From positions 1-64,000 of the forward strand of contig NZ_JBHUEA010000015.1 of assembly GCF_042680685.1 (NCBI RefSeq): a stretch of 64,000 nt of DNA, read 5' to 3'. Below the pieces are notes generated by a model. The model did no database searches and was not told where the DNA came from. It saw nothing but the letters and a program-made list of their open reading frames with translations. The translations under genes were made by a program, and so were the position numbers. How positions within the stretch are numbered: position 1 is the first letter of the stretch; each line of letters begins with the position of its first letter. Below are positions 42,043 to 50,088 of this stretch, piece after piece. This DNA comes from Amnibacterium endophyticum. GTDB lineage: Bacteria > Actinomycetota > Actinomycetes > Actinomycetales > Microbacteriaceae.

Positions 42043-42762
42043 GTGGAGCTGACCACCGCGCGACCCCGGCTGCTCGCGATCTCGCACGGCACCGGCTCGG
42101 TCGCCGGGCGCACCGCGGTCGGCGCGCTCGTCGCCGCGGTCCGGGCCCGGCACGGGGACGTCCGCGGAGGCTTCGTCGACGTGCTGCAGCCCGACGTCGC
42201 CACGGTGCTCGCCCGTCTGGAGCTGGACCGGCGCGGCGTCATCGTGCCGCTGCTGCTGTCGGCGGGCTACCACGTGCACGTCGACCTGCGCCGCGCGGTC
42301 CGGGACCGGAAGGACGCGGTGCGGATCGCCCGCGCGCTCGGCCCCGACGCCGCGCTCGTCGAGGTGCTCCGCGCGCGCCTGGAGCAGGCCGGGCTCGAGG
42401 GCGGCGACCGGGTCGTGCTGGCCGCCGCCGGGTCCTCGGACGCCCGCGCCGTCGACGACTGCCGGGTCGTGGGCGAGGCCCTGGCCGCACGCCTCGGGCG
42501 CGAGGTGACCGTCGGCTTCCTCTCGGCCGCGGAGCCCCGGCTGCCTGCGGCCGTGGGGGCCGCGCGCGACGGCGGGGGCAGGGTCGTGGTCGCCAGCTAC
42601 CTCCTCGCGCCCGGCTACTTCCAGGACCGGGCCGCGCAGGCGGGCGCCGAGGTCGTGACCGACCCGCTGCTCGTCGCCCACGAGACGCCGGCGCCGGGAC
42701 TCGTCGACCTCGTGCTGCGGCGCTACGCGGAGGCCGCGGCGCGCTTCGACGAGGCCGCGTGA
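42043..42762 (+). CDS. Sirohydrochlorin chelatase, CbiX family
   Basis: Protein of 239 residues with two CbiX half-domains: LLAISHGTGSVAGR with the metal-binding His, VIVPLLLSAGYHVHVDL, then the second half VVVASYLLAPGYFQDRAAQA. It would insert iron into sirohydrochlorin to make siroheme for NirB, completing the pathway begun by HemD and CobA; a separate precorrin-2 dehydrogenase is not seen. GTG 42043 was chosen because GGAG lies 7 bases upstream and it begins just before the domain. Its stop overlaps the next start (GTGA). Confidence 0.88.
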   Translation: MELTTARPRLLAISHGTGSVAGRTAVGALVAAVRARHGDVRGGFVDVLQPDVATVLARLELDRRGVIVPLLLSAGYHVHVDLRRAVRDRKDAVRIARALGPDAALVEVLRARLEQAGLEGGDRVVLAAAGSSDARAVDDCRVVGEALAARLGREVTVGFLSAAEPRLPAAVGAARDGGGRVVVASYLLAPGYFQDRAAQAGAEVVTDPLLVAHETPAPGLVDLVLRRYAEAAARFDEAA

Positions 42763-43991
42763 CCCGCTTCGCGCCGCTCCGGAACCGGGACTGCGCGACC
42801 TACCTCGTGCTCGCTGCGATGATGATGATGGCCGACAACATCGAGCACGTCATCACCTACTGGGTGCTGTGGCAGGAGTTCCGCTCCCCCGCGCTCGCCG
42901 GCTTCGCGGTGATCAGCCACTGGCTGCCGTTCCTGCTGCTGTCGGTGCCGTTCGGGCAGCTCGCCGACCGCTACGACTGCCGCCGCATCGTGCAGGCGGG
43001 GGCGCTGCTGTTCGCCGCCGTGTCGATCGCGTGGGGCGTGCTCTTCGCCACCGGGACGCTGTCGGTCGCGGCGGCCTGCGTGCTGCTCGTCCTGCACGGC
43101 ACGGCCGGGGCCCTGTGGACGCCGGCGGAGCAGCTGCTGCTGCACGACTTCGTCGGCCGGGCGGAGCTGCCGAGCGCGGTCCGGCTCAACGCGACCTTCC
43201 GCAGCCTCGGGATCCTCTTCGGCCCGGTCGTCGGCTCGGTGCTGCTCTTCGGCCTCGGTCCCGTGGGCGGCATCCTCGTGAACGCGCTGATCTACGCGCC
43301 GCTGATCGTCTTCCTGCTGCGCACGCCCTACACCGGCCACCTCCGGGACGGCGGCGCCCGACGCGCGGCGGCGGGCCTGCGCGAGGCGTTCCGCACGCTG
43401 CGACTCGTGCGGACCGACCGCACCCTGGTGTCGATGCTCGTCCTCGCCGGCCTCGGCTCGTTCTTCGTCGGCGCGTCCCTGCAGACGACGATGCCGGCGT
43501 TCGCCGACCGGCTGGGGGCGGGCGGCGCCGGGCCCGCCTACGGCGCGCTGCTCTTCGCCGTCGGCGCCGGCGGCGTCGTGGGCGGTGTCCTGCTGGAGGC
43601 GACGGGGCGGGTGCCGTCGACCGTGGGCGCGTCGGTCGTCGCGACGCTCGCCTACGGGGTCTCGATCCTCGGCTTCGCCCTGACCGGCTGGTACTGGCTC
43701 GCGCTGCTGCTGCTCTTCGTCGGCGGCGCGGCGAACCTCGCCTCGATGTCGATCTCCCAGACCGTCGTGCAGCTGCTCGCGCCGCCGGCCGAGCGCGGCC
43801 GCGTCATCGGTCTCTACGGCGTCAGCGCGAACGGGCTCCGCCTCGGCAGCGGCTTCACCGTCGGTCTGCTGGGTGCCGCGATCGGCGTCGGCGCATCGCT
43901 CGCCGCGAGCGCCGCCGCGCTCTGCATCGGCACGGTGGTCGCCGGCTGGTTCGCCCTCCGCGGCCGCCGCGACACCCTCATATCGCGATAG
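42759..43991 (+). CDS. MFS transporter coupled to the siroheme gene
   Basis: Twelve-helix MFS protein of 410 residues of the EntS/MFS_3 type: GFAVISHWLPFLLLSVPFGQ, then LADRYDCRRIVQAGALLF (motif A) and TPAEQLLLHDFVGRAELPSA. The GTG start overlaps the cbiX stop, so the two are coupled, but the transported compound is unknown; export of a tetrapyrrole or of nitrite is only a guess. The final codons and stop are part of a 22-bp inverted repeat. Confidence 0.87.
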   Translation: MTRFAPLRNRDCATYLVLAAMMMMADNIEHVITYWVLWQEFRSPALAGFAVISHWLPFLLLSVPFGQLADRYDCRRIVQAGALLFAAVSIAWGVLFATGTLSVAAACVLLVLHGTAGALWTPAEQLLLHDFVGRAELPSAVRLNATFRSLGILFGPVVGSVLLFGLGPVGGILVNALIYAPLIVFLLRTPYTGHLRDGGARRAAAGLREAFRTLRLVRTDRTLVSMLVLAGLGSFFVGASLQTTMPAFADRLGAGGAGPAYGALLFAVGAGGVVGGVLLEATGRVPSTVGASVVATLAYGVSILGFALTGWYWLALLLLFVGGAANLASMSISQTVVQLLAPPAERGRVIGLYGVSANGLRLGSGFTVGLLGAAIGVGASLAASAAALCIGTVVAGWFALRGRRDTLISR

Positions 43992-44035
43992 TTGCCGCTG
44001 CAGAGGCGCTGACGCGGCAGCTATCGCGATATGAG
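43977..44035. terminator. Bidirectional terminator hairpin with TATCGCGATA core
   Basis: 22-base arms (43977-43998 and 44014-44035) pair with one G-T wobble; the loop is 15 bases. The left arm includes the MFS stop codon (43989-43991) and the right arm ends 8 bases before the stop of the convergent gene. The AT-rich palindrome TATCGCGATA in each arm is unlike the GC-rich stems elsewhere in the window. Confidence 0.85.
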
Positions 44036-44043
44036 GCGGGCCG

Positions 44044-44868
44044 TCAGAGGTCGACCTCGCCGGCGACCACCGTGCGGGTCGCGCCCGCGATCCAGGCGCT
44101 GCTCCCGTCGTCGCTGGCGAGCACGCGCCCGTCCGCGCCGAGCGCCGTGCCCTGCCGGACCGTGTACGAGCCCGCCGCGAGCCCGGTGCGGAAGAACCAC
44201 GTCGCGATCCCGGCGTTCAGGCTGCCCGTCACCGGGTCCTCCGGCACGCCGAGGCCCGGCACGAACGCCCGCACCTCGTGGTCCGCGGGACCGTCGTCCG
44301 CGTGGCGGCCGACGACGCCGATCGGGAAGGGCATCGCGGCGAGGTCGGGCTCGAGCGCCAGCACCGCCGCGGCGGAGTCGAGGCGCACGGCCAGCCAGCC
44401 CGGCCCGTTGTCGACCCACTCGGCGTCGAGCACGGCGTCCCGCGGGATCCGGAGCGCGCCGGCTGCGACCGCGGCCTCCCCGTCGCTCGCGGGTCCGCCA
44501 CGGACCAGGGGCGGCGCGGCGAGCGCCCAGCCGCCCTCCCGACGCCGCAGGTCGATCCGCCCGGCGGCGCACTCCTGCACGAGGGCCTCCGCGGTCGACC
44601 CCGTGTGCTCCGCCCAGGCGTGCGCGGAGCCGAGGGTCGGGTGGCCGGCGAACGGCAGCTCCTCCGCCGGCGTGAAGATCCGCAGGCGGTAGTCGGCGTC
44701 GCCGGTCGGCGGCAGCACGAACGTCGTCTCGGAGAGGTTCGTCCACCGGGCGAGCCGCCGCATCGCGCCCTCGTCGAGCCCCTCGGCGTCGAGCACGACG
44801 GCGACGGGGTTGCCGCCGAGCACGGAGCCGGGGAACACGTCGACCTGCCGGAAGGGGTACCGCGTCAT
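44044..44868 (-). CDS. PhzF family isomerase-like protein
   Basis: Protein of 274 residues of the PhzF phenazine-biosynthesis/diaminopimelate-epimerase fold: YPFRQVDVFPGSVLGGNPVA, NLSETTFVLPP, ADYRLRIFTPAEELPFAGHP and EDPVTGSLNAGIATWFF. Most members are uncharacterised; no phenazine genes are nearby, so the name reflects fold only. ATG 44868 begins the domain and GAGGAT lies 6 bases upstream (ribosome site or -10). The frame upstream runs through galK antisense and is not coding. Confidence 0.88.
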   Translation of the reverse strand: MTRYPFRQVDVFPGSVLGGNPVAVVLDAEGLDEGAMRRLARWTNLSETTFVLPPTGDADYRLRIFTPAEELPFAGHPTLGSAHAWAEHTGSTAEALVQECAAGRIDLRRREGGWALAAPPLVRGGPASDGEAAVAAGALRIPRDAVLDAEWVDNGPGWLAVRLDSAAAVLALEPDLAAMPFPIGVVGRHADDGPADHEVRAFVPGLGVPEDPVTGSLNAGIATWFFRTGLAAGSYTVRQGTALGADGRVLASDDGSSAWIAGATRTVVAGEVDL

Positions 44869-44893
44869 GCTGCGATCCTCCCAGCGGGCGGGG

Positions 44894-44929
44894 GGTCTCG
44901 AGGCTCGCTGCGCTCGCACCTCGACCATC
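44894..44929. repeat. Short palindromic intergenic element
   Basis: GGTCTCGAGGCTCGCTGCGC followed by TCGCACCTCGACCATC. The outer parts (GGTC/GACC and CGAGG/CCTCG) and inner GCTCGC/GCGCTCG-type parts can pair. From memory, elements of the form GGTCTCGA...CTCGACC are frequent between genes in Microbacteriaceae; only one copy was noticed here. It lies 10 bases from the galK stop, so it may terminate that transcript. Confidence 0.5.
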
Positions 44930-44939
44930 GGGAGACGGA

Positions 44940-46100
44940 TCAGCGGAGGGCGCGAGCGCCCTCCGACGGGACCACCGTGAACGGCACCGGAGCCGTCCAG
45001 CCCCGGTCGGCGAAGTCCCGCAGCACGCGGTCCGCGAGGCCCGCGGCGTCGCCCCCGGGCAGCAGCGCGATCGCGCACCCGCCGAAGCCTCCGCCGGTCA
45101 TCCGCGCCCCGATCGCCCCCGCGGCGCGGGCCGCCTCCACCACGGCGTCGAGCTCGGGCACGCTGATCTCGAAGTCGTCGCGCATGGAGTCGTGGCTCGC
45201 GTACATCAGCCGCCCGAACGCCGCGAGGTCGCCCGCCTTCAGCGCGGCGACGCTCTCCTGCACCCGCGCGTCCTCCGTGACGACGTGGCGCACGCGGCGG
45301 AAGACGATGTCGTCGAGCACCTGCTCGGCGCCCGGCAGGTCGTCGACCGTCACGTCGCGCAGGGCGGTGACGCCCAGCTCGCGGGCGCCGCGCTCGCAGG
45401 CGTCGCGGCGGTCGCGGTAGCCGCCCGTCGCGTGGCTGTGCTCCACCCGGGTGTCCACGACGAGCAGCACGAGGCCGGCCGCGTCGAAGCCGAGGGGCAC
45501 CTGCTCGACCGCGATCGACCGGCAGTCGAGGAACACGGCCGCGTCGGCCTCGCCGAACACGCTGGCCGCCTGGTCCATGATCCCGGTCGGCGCACCGACC
45601 GCGATGTTCTCCGCCCGCTGCCCGATGCGTGCGAGCGCCGTGCGGTCGAGGCCGGTGCCCCACACCTCGTCGAGCGCGACGGCCACGGCCATCTCGATGG
45701 CCGCGGACGAGGACAGCCCCGCCCCCACCGGCACGTCCGAGTCGATCGCGAGCTCGAACCCGTGCACGCGCGACAGGTCGACGGCCCGCTCCCCGAATGC
45801 CCAGGCGACTCCGAGCGGGTAGGCGGCCCAGCCGTCGAAGTCGCGCGAGGCCACGCGGCCGAGGTCGGACTCCACGACCCGGTCGTCGAAGGTCGAGACG
45901 AGGCGGACGACGCGGTCGTCGCGCGGCGACAGGGCGACCGTGGTCGCGCGGTCGATCGCGAAGGGCAGCACGAAGCCCTCGTTGTAGTCGGTGTGCTCGC
46001 CGATCAGGTTCACGCGCCCGGGGGCCCGCCAGAGCCCGGCCGGCTCGCCGCCGTAGGTCTGTGCGAAGAGCGCGCCCACGCGCTCGGTGCCGACGGTCAC
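44940..46100 (-). CDS. galK: Galactokinase
   Basis: GHMP kinase of 386 residues phosphorylating galactose. Sugar-binding signature GRVNLIGEHTDYNEGFVLPF, ATP loop PVGAGLSSSAAIEMAVAVAL and C-terminal GARMTGGGFGGCAIALLPGG are all intact; catalytic Asp is in GIMDQAAS. It starts at GTG 46100, overlapping the galT stop (GTGA). The length is normal. It forms a galT-galK operon of the Leloir pathway; galE and a sugar transporter are not adjacent. Confidence 0.96.
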   Translation of the reverse strand: MTVGTERVGALFAQTYGGEPAGLWRAPGRVNLIGEHTDYNEGFVLPFAIDRATTVALSPRDDRVVRLVSTFDDRVVESDLGRVASRDFDGWAAYPLGVAWAFGERAVDLSRVHGFELAIDSDVPVGAGLSSSAAIEMAVAVALDEVWGTGLDRTALARIGQRAENIAVGAPTGIMDQAASVFGEADAAVFLDCRSIAVEQVPLGFDAAGLVLLVVDTRVEHSHATGGYRDRRDACERGARELGVTALRDVTVDDLPGAEQVLDDIVFRRVRHVVTEDARVQESVAALKAGDLAAFGRLMYASHDSMRDDFEISVPELDAVVEAARAAGAIGARMTGGGFGGCAIALLPGGDAAGLADRVLRDFADRGWTAPVPFTVVPSEGARALR

Positions 46101-47224
46101 AGCGGGCGCTCCGCGTCCGCCTTCGCGAGCGCCGTCCGCAGCCGCTCCGCGGTCTGCTCGGGCACCAGGTCGCCGATCCAGGCGCCCATCGCCGCCTCCG
46201 ACCCCGCGAGGTACTTCAGCCGGTCGGGACCGCGCCGGGGCGACGTGATCTGCCAGTTCAGCCGCACCGAGTCGCGGTGCGAGTGCACGGGCGCCTGGTG
46301 CCAGGCCGCGATGTACGGCGTCGGGTCGTCGTAGAGCGCGTCGACCGCGCGCACGAGGCGCAGCGCCACCTCGGCGAGCTCGTCGCGCTCCTCGTCGGTG
46401 AGCGCCGCGAGGTCGGGCACGTGCCGGTTCGGCAGCAGGTGCAGCTCGACCGGCCAGCGGGCCGCGAAGGGGACGAAGGCGGTGAAGTGCCGGGTCGCCA
46501 GCACGACGCGCTCCCCCGCCTGCTCGAACGCGAGCAGGTCCGCGAACAGGTCGCCGTCGTAGCGGTCGATCTGCTCGAGCAGGCGCGACGTGCGCGGCGT
46601 GACGTAGGGGTAGGCGTAGATCTGGCCGTGGGGGTGGTGCAGCGTGACGCCGATCGCCTCGCCCCGGTTCTCGAACGGGAACACCTGCTGCACGCCGGGC
46701 AGCGCCGACAGCGCCGCGGTGCGCTGCGCCCAGGCCTCGACCACCGTGCGGACCCGGTTCGGCCACAGGTCCGCGAACGAGCCCTCGGTCCGCGGGTCGA
46801 AGCAGACGACCTCGCAGCGCCCGACGGAGGTGCGCGTGCGGCCGACGCCGGGCAGCGCGAGGTCGGCCAGTCCCTCTGGAGCCGCGTCCGCGTGGTCGGC
46901 GAGCGCCGGCCCGAAGGACGGAGAGCGGTTCTCGAACACGACGACGTCGTACTCGGACGGCACCTCCGACGGGTTCGAGGCCGTCTGCGGCGCCAGCGGG
47001 TCCGCCTCCGCCGGCGGCAGGAAGGCGCGGTTCTGCCGCGCCGACGCGATGGAGACCCAGTCGCCGGTCAGCAGGTCCTGCCGCATGGTCGCCGTCGGCG
47101 GGCGCTGCTCCCCCGGCCGACGGTCCTCGGCGCGCTCCGCGGGCAGGGTGCTGCCCTCGTCGTCGAAGTAGATGAGCTCGCGGCCGTCGGCGAGCCGTGC
47201 GGGGCGAACGACGATGTCGGGCAT
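46097..47224 (-). CDS. galT: Galactose-1-phosphate uridylyltransferase
   Basis: Enzyme of 375 residues exchanging UMP between UDP-glucose and galactose-1-phosphate. Active-site HPHGQ (nucleophile His) in TLHHPHGQIYAYPYV, with PFENRGEAIGV before it and ELHLLPNRHVPDL after. Zinc-ligand-type residues are partly kept. The N-terminal 45 residues are Asp/Arg-rich and precede TGDWVSIASARQNRAF, the usual start of the core. ATG 47224 follows GGGAAGG, part of which is buried in a 5' hairpin. Coupled to galK. Confidence 0.95.
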   Translation of the reverse strand: MPDIVVRPARLADGRELIYFDDEGSTLPAERAEDRRPGEQRPPTATMRQDLLTGDWVSIASARQNRAFLPPAEADPLAPQTASNPSEVPSEYDVVVFENRSPSFGPALADHADAAPEGLADLALPGVGRTRTSVGRCEVVCFDPRTEGSFADLWPNRVRTVVEAWAQRTAALSALPGVQQVFPFENRGEAIGVTLHHPHGQIYAYPYVTPRTSRLLEQIDRYDGDLFADLLAFEQAGERVVLATRHFTAFVPFAARWPVELHLLPNRHVPDLAALTDEERDELAEVALRLVRAVDALYDDPTPYIAAWHQAPVHSHRDSVRLNWQITSPRRGPDRLKYLAGSEAAMGAWIGDLVPEQTAERLRTALAKADAERPL

Positions 47225-47230
47225 CCGTGA

Positions 47231-47267
47231 CCTTCCCGGCCGCTGGGTCGGCCGGGACAGCAGCCTA
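47231..47267 (-). promoter_or_regulatory. galT promoter and 5' hairpin that pairs with the ribosome site
   Basis: TAGGCT (47267-47262) is a likely -10. The transcript would start near 47255 with TCCCGGCCG (47257-47249), loop ACCCAG, CGGCCGGGA (47242-47234), then AGG. The 3' arm contains the first part of the GGGAAGG ribosome site, so folding could limit galT translation. Confidence 0.45.
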
Positions 47268-47894
47268 ACGAGGGGCGCCGCCCGCCTCCCTCGGCAGCCC
47301 GAGCCGCTCGCGCAGCCCCAGCCGCACCGCGGGCCACTCAGAGGCGATGATCGAGAACACGACGGTGTCGCGGACGTAGCCCGGCCGCAGCATGTGACTG
47401 CGGAGCACGCCGTCCTGCTTGGCGCCGAGCGCAGCGATCGCGCGGCGCGACTGCCGGTTGTGCCAGTCGGTGCGGAGCTCGACCGCGATGCAGTCGAGCA
47501 CCTCGAACGCGCGGGTCAGCTGCAGCAGCTTGGCCGCGGGGTTGACCGCGGTGCGCTGGGCGGACGCGGCGAGCCAGGTCGAGCCGATCTCGAGCCGACG
47601 GTTCGGCGCGTCGAGGTTCATGTACGTCGTCATCCCGACCGGGGTGCCGTCCGGCAGGCACGTCGCCCAGGGGGCCATCGTCCCGGCGCGCTGCAGGGCG
47701 AGCCGGCGCTCGATCTCCGCCGGCACCTCGTCCGGCGCGGGCACGCTGGTGGACCACTTGCGCCAGACATCGCCGTCCGCGGCCGCCGCGGCGAGCCCGT
47801 CGGCGTGGTGCCGGGCGAGGGGCTCGAGGCGGACCAGGCCGGACTCGAGCAGGACGGGATCGCTGAAGGAGCGCACGGCGCGATTGAAGCGCAT
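47265..47894 (-). CDS. GNAT acetyltransferase (RimJ/RimL type)
   Basis: Protein of 209 residues. The core matches the N-acetyltransferases that modify ribosomal protein termini or small molecules: VRLEPLARHHADGLAAAAAD, RRLEIGSTWLAASAQRTAVN, AFEVLDCIAVELRTDWHN, then QSRRAIAALGAKQDGVLR and HMLRPGYVRDTVVFSI. It resembles the YobR/RimJ-like group seen widely in Actinobacteria. ATG 47894 was chosen at the start of homology; no strong ribosome site is seen, so the start is moderately sure. Substrate unknown. Confidence 0.85.
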   Translation of the reverse strand: MRFNRAVRSFSDPVLLESGLVRLEPLARHHADGLAAAAADGDVWRKWSTSVPAPDEVPAEIERRLALQRAGTMAPWATCLPDGTPVGMTTYMNLDAPNRRLEIGSTWLAASAQRTAVNPAAKLLQLTRAFEVLDCIAVELRTDWHNRQSRRAIAALGAKQDGVLRSHMLRPGYVRDTVVFSIIASEWPAVRLGLRERLGLPREAGGAPR

Positions 47895-47961
47895 GCCGTC
47901 GCCCGGCCGACCGGCGGCCGGGCGGACGGGACTCGGACCGCTCGCATGACACCATCGGTCC

Positions 47962-49164
47962 GTGACGGTCGACCGGGCGGCGACGGCCGACCTCCGGGCG
48001 GTCATGCCCCGCCCGACCCTCCGGGCGGGGTCGCTGGTACTGCACTGCCTCGCGCTCTTCGCCGCCGCCAGGACGGTGACGAGCGTCTTCCTGCTCTGGC
48101 TGACGACGCAGACCACCGCGGCCTCGGAGGCGGGGGCCTCCCCGTCGTTCACGGGACTTTCCAGCGTCTGGGACGGGCGCTGGTACCGACGCATCGCCTA
48201 CGGCGGCTACCCGGCGACGCTGCCGGTCGACGCGCACGGGCAGGTGCTGCAGAACGAGTGGGCGTTCCTGCCCGGCTACCCGTTCGTGACCCGGGTCGTC
48301 TCGACGATCACGGGCGCGGACTGGTCCGCCGCCGCGGTCGGCACCGCCCTCGTGCTCGGGGCCGCGGCGGCCGTGCTGCTCGGGCTGCTGCTGGCACCGC
48401 ACGTGGGCGCGGACCGCGCACTGCTCGCCGTGGCCCTCTTCTCGTTCTCGCCCGTCGCCTTCATGCTGCAGACGGCGTACGCGGACTCGATGATGCTCTG
48501 CCTCGTCTTCGGCGCCCTCCTCCTCGTCGATCGGGGCCGGAGCGGGTGGGCGATCCCCGTCGTGATCGCCGCGTCGCTGACGCGGCCCGGCGTCCTCGCC
48601 GTCGCCCTCGCCGTCGCGCTCGTGCTGCTGCAGCGCTGGCGGGAGGAGCGGCGCTGGACGCGCCGCACGACCTGGGACCTCGCGCTGCTCGCGGTCGCAG
48701 GGGTCGGCGGGCTCGCCTGGCCGCTGATCGCCGGGTCCGCGACGGGACGGGCGGACGCCTACGTGCTGACGGAGATCGCGTGGCGGGCGCCGTGGACCGG
48801 CAGCGCCGTGTTCACGCCGTTCGAGCCCTGGCTGTTCGTCGCGCAGCAGCTGTTCGGCATCGCCGGGCCGCCCGTGCTCGGCCTGGTGGTCGGCGCGACC
48901 GCGTGGTTCGTCCTGATCCCGGCGAGGCGCCTCGGGCGCACCGCACGCATCTGGGTCGGGGCCTACGCGCTGTACCTGCTCGCCGTGTTCATGCCGCAGA
49001 CGAGCCTGCCGCGCCTGCTCATGCCGATGGCGCCCGCTCTCGGCGCGATCAGGACGCCGAGCCGCACGGTCGCGATCGCGCTCGTCGCCCTCTCGACGGT
49101 GCTGCAGCTCCTGTGGTGCTGGTGCACCTACGGGCCCGTCAAGACCTGGCTCACGGTCCCCTGA
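47962..49164 (+). CDS. PIG-V-like membrane mannosyltransferase
   Basis: Polytopic GT-C family protein of 400 residues with about ten helices. The first outer loop holds SSVWDGRWYRRIAYGGYPA, with the Asp expected to be catalytic, and NEWAFLPGYPFVTR, characteristic of the bacterial PIG-V/mannosyltransferase family that uses polyprenyl-phosphate-mannose. A later stretch TAYADSMMLCLVFGALLLVD also fits. It probably adds mannose to an envelope glycan or lipid. The GTG start lies 6 bases after CACCAT, a weak -10 at the leaderless spacing. Confidence 0.82.
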   Translation: MTVDRAATADLRAVMPRPTLRAGSLVLHCLALFAAARTVTSVFLLWLTTQTTAASEAGASPSFTGLSSVWDGRWYRRIAYGGYPATLPVDAHGQVLQNEWAFLPGYPFVTRVVSTITGADWSAAAVGTALVLGAAAAVLLGLLLAPHVGADRALLAVALFSFSPVAFMLQTAYADSMMLCLVFGALLLVDRGRSGWAIPVVIAASLTRPGVLAVALAVALVLLQRWREERRWTRRTTWDLALLAVAGVGGLAWPLIAGSATGRADAYVLTEIAWRAPWTGSAVFTPFEPWLFVAQQLFGIAGPPVLGLVVGATAWFVLIPARRLGRTARIWVGAYALYLLAVFMPQTSLPRLLMPMAPALGAIRTPSRTVAIALVALSTVLQLLWCWCTYGPVKTWLTVP

Positions 49165-49186
49165 CGGTCCAGGACGACGGAGCGGC

Positions 49187-49209
49187 CGCCGCGACGACAC
49201 GTCGCGGCG
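49187..49209. terminator. Hairpin terminator
   Basis: A 9-bp stem (49187-49195 with 49201-49209) with loop GACAC, followed by a C-run, between convergent stops at 49164 and 49253. Confidence 0.65.
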
Positions 49210-49252
49210 CCCCCCCGCTCGGCCGTGTCCTCGCTCCTGAGAGCGCGAGCCG

Positions 49253-49468
49253 CTACTCCTCGAGCTTCAGCGCGATGCCGAGGGCGAAGAACGTCGGCGC
49301 CCAGTGGCCGACGAAGATCCCCCAGCGGTCCGACTGCGCCTTGTCCCGCTGGTCCTTGGCCTGGGAGATGCCCCACGCCGCGAAGCTGAGACCGATGGAG
49401 ACGAAGCCGCCCCAGTAGGCGTACTCGCTCTTGAAGCCGGCATCGACCAGTGCCTTGATGGGGTTCAT
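49253..49468 (-). CDS. Small membrane protein
   Basis: Protein of 71 residues: MNPIKALVDAGFKSEYAYWG, two hydrophobic helices (about 18-34 and 50-67) and a short polar hinge SQAKDQRDKAQSDRWG. ATG 49468 has AAAGG 6 bases upstream. No family recognised, but codon use and ribosome site support a real gene. Confidence 0.7.
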   Translation of the reverse strand: MNPIKALVDAGFKSEYAYWGGFVSIGLSFAAWGISQAKDQRDKAQSDRWGIFVGHWAPTFFALGIALKLEE

Positions 49469-49532
49469 CCGCATCCTTTCGTCAGGCACCCACGATGCCG
49501 ACGCCGCCTGCGAGAACGCCCCATGCGGGACG

Positions 49533-50006
49533 TCAGTCCACGTGCTCCGGCTGCGGCACCCCGCGCTCGCCCACGACGCGCGCCGCGGAGCGCAGCACGC
49601 GCTTCTCGTCGACGTCCAGCGCCTCGACGAGGTGGCGGCGCAGCACCTCGACAAAGCCGCAGGTCCCGGAGGCGAAGGCGTCCCGGCCCGCGTCCGCGAG
49701 CTCCACCCAGGTGCCGCGGCCGTCGGTCGGGCAGCCCGCCTTCTGCAGCAGGCCGCGGTCGGCCATCCGCCGGACCTGGTGGGAGATGCGGCTCTTCTCC
49801 CACCCGAGCACGTCCGCGAGGGCTCCGGCGCGCAGCCGATGCCCCTCCGCGGAGGCGAGGCCGCGCAGCACCTCGAAGTCGGCGAGGGACAGCCCTGCGT
49901 CGTGCTGGAGCCGCTGCTCGAGCAACCGCTCGACCGTGCCGTGCATCGCGGAGAGGGCGTGCCAGACCGCGAGGTCGTCGGGCGCCAGGCCTGCCTCGTG
50001 CTCCAT
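49533..50006 (-). CDS. MarR family transcriptional regulator
   Basis: Winged-helix repressor of 157 residues. Core: LSLADFEVLRGLASAEGHRL, RAGALADVLGWEKSRISHQV (recognition helix) and RRMADRGLLQKAGCPTDGRG (wing). Cys in the wing (AGCPTDGRG) could be a redox sensor, which is only a guess. ATG 50006 lies 6 bases after TACTGT on the minus strand, a leaderless start. It is divergent from a flavin-dependent reductase gene, and the shared intergenic region carries several inverted repeats, so it probably represses both genes. Confidence 0.9.
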   Translation of the reverse strand: MEHEAGLAPDDLAVWHALSAMHGTVERLLEQRLQHDAGLSLADFEVLRGLASAEGHRLRAGALADVLGWEKSRISHQVRRMADRGLLQKAGCPTDGRGTWVELADAGRDAFASGTCGFVEVLRRHLVEALDVDEKRVLRSAARVVGERGVPQPEHVD

Positions 50007-50012
50007 GGCCCT

Positions 50013-50018
50013 ACAGTA
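50013..50018 (-). promoter_or_regulatory. -10 element, leaderless marR-type gene
   Basis: TACTGT on the minus strand, then 6 bases and ATG 50006. Confidence 0.6.
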
Positions 50019-50028
50019 GCAGCGCGTC

Positions 50029-50077
50029 GTTGACGCGTCATCGAGGTGTGATAGTAGTAGATACGTCAACCACTATC
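50029..50077. promoter_or_regulatory. Inverted repeats between MarR and reductase genes
   Basis: A perfect palindrome TGACGCGTCA (50031-50040), arms GTTGACG (50029-50035) and CGTCAAC (50064-50070), and arms GATAGT (50050-50055) and ACTATC (50072-50077) all lie in 49 bases. TTGACG and GATAGT could also be -35 and -10 for the reductase gene. This is the expected place for MarR operators. Confidence 0.6.
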
Positions 50078-50088
50078 GGAAGGACCTC

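Noticed and set aside
47338..49200. A 620-codon minus-strand open frame
   Set aside because: It is antisense to the PIG-V-like gene and out of frame with the acetyltransferase gene, and its product is Arg/Pro-rich without domains, as expected for a shadow in GC-rich DNA.
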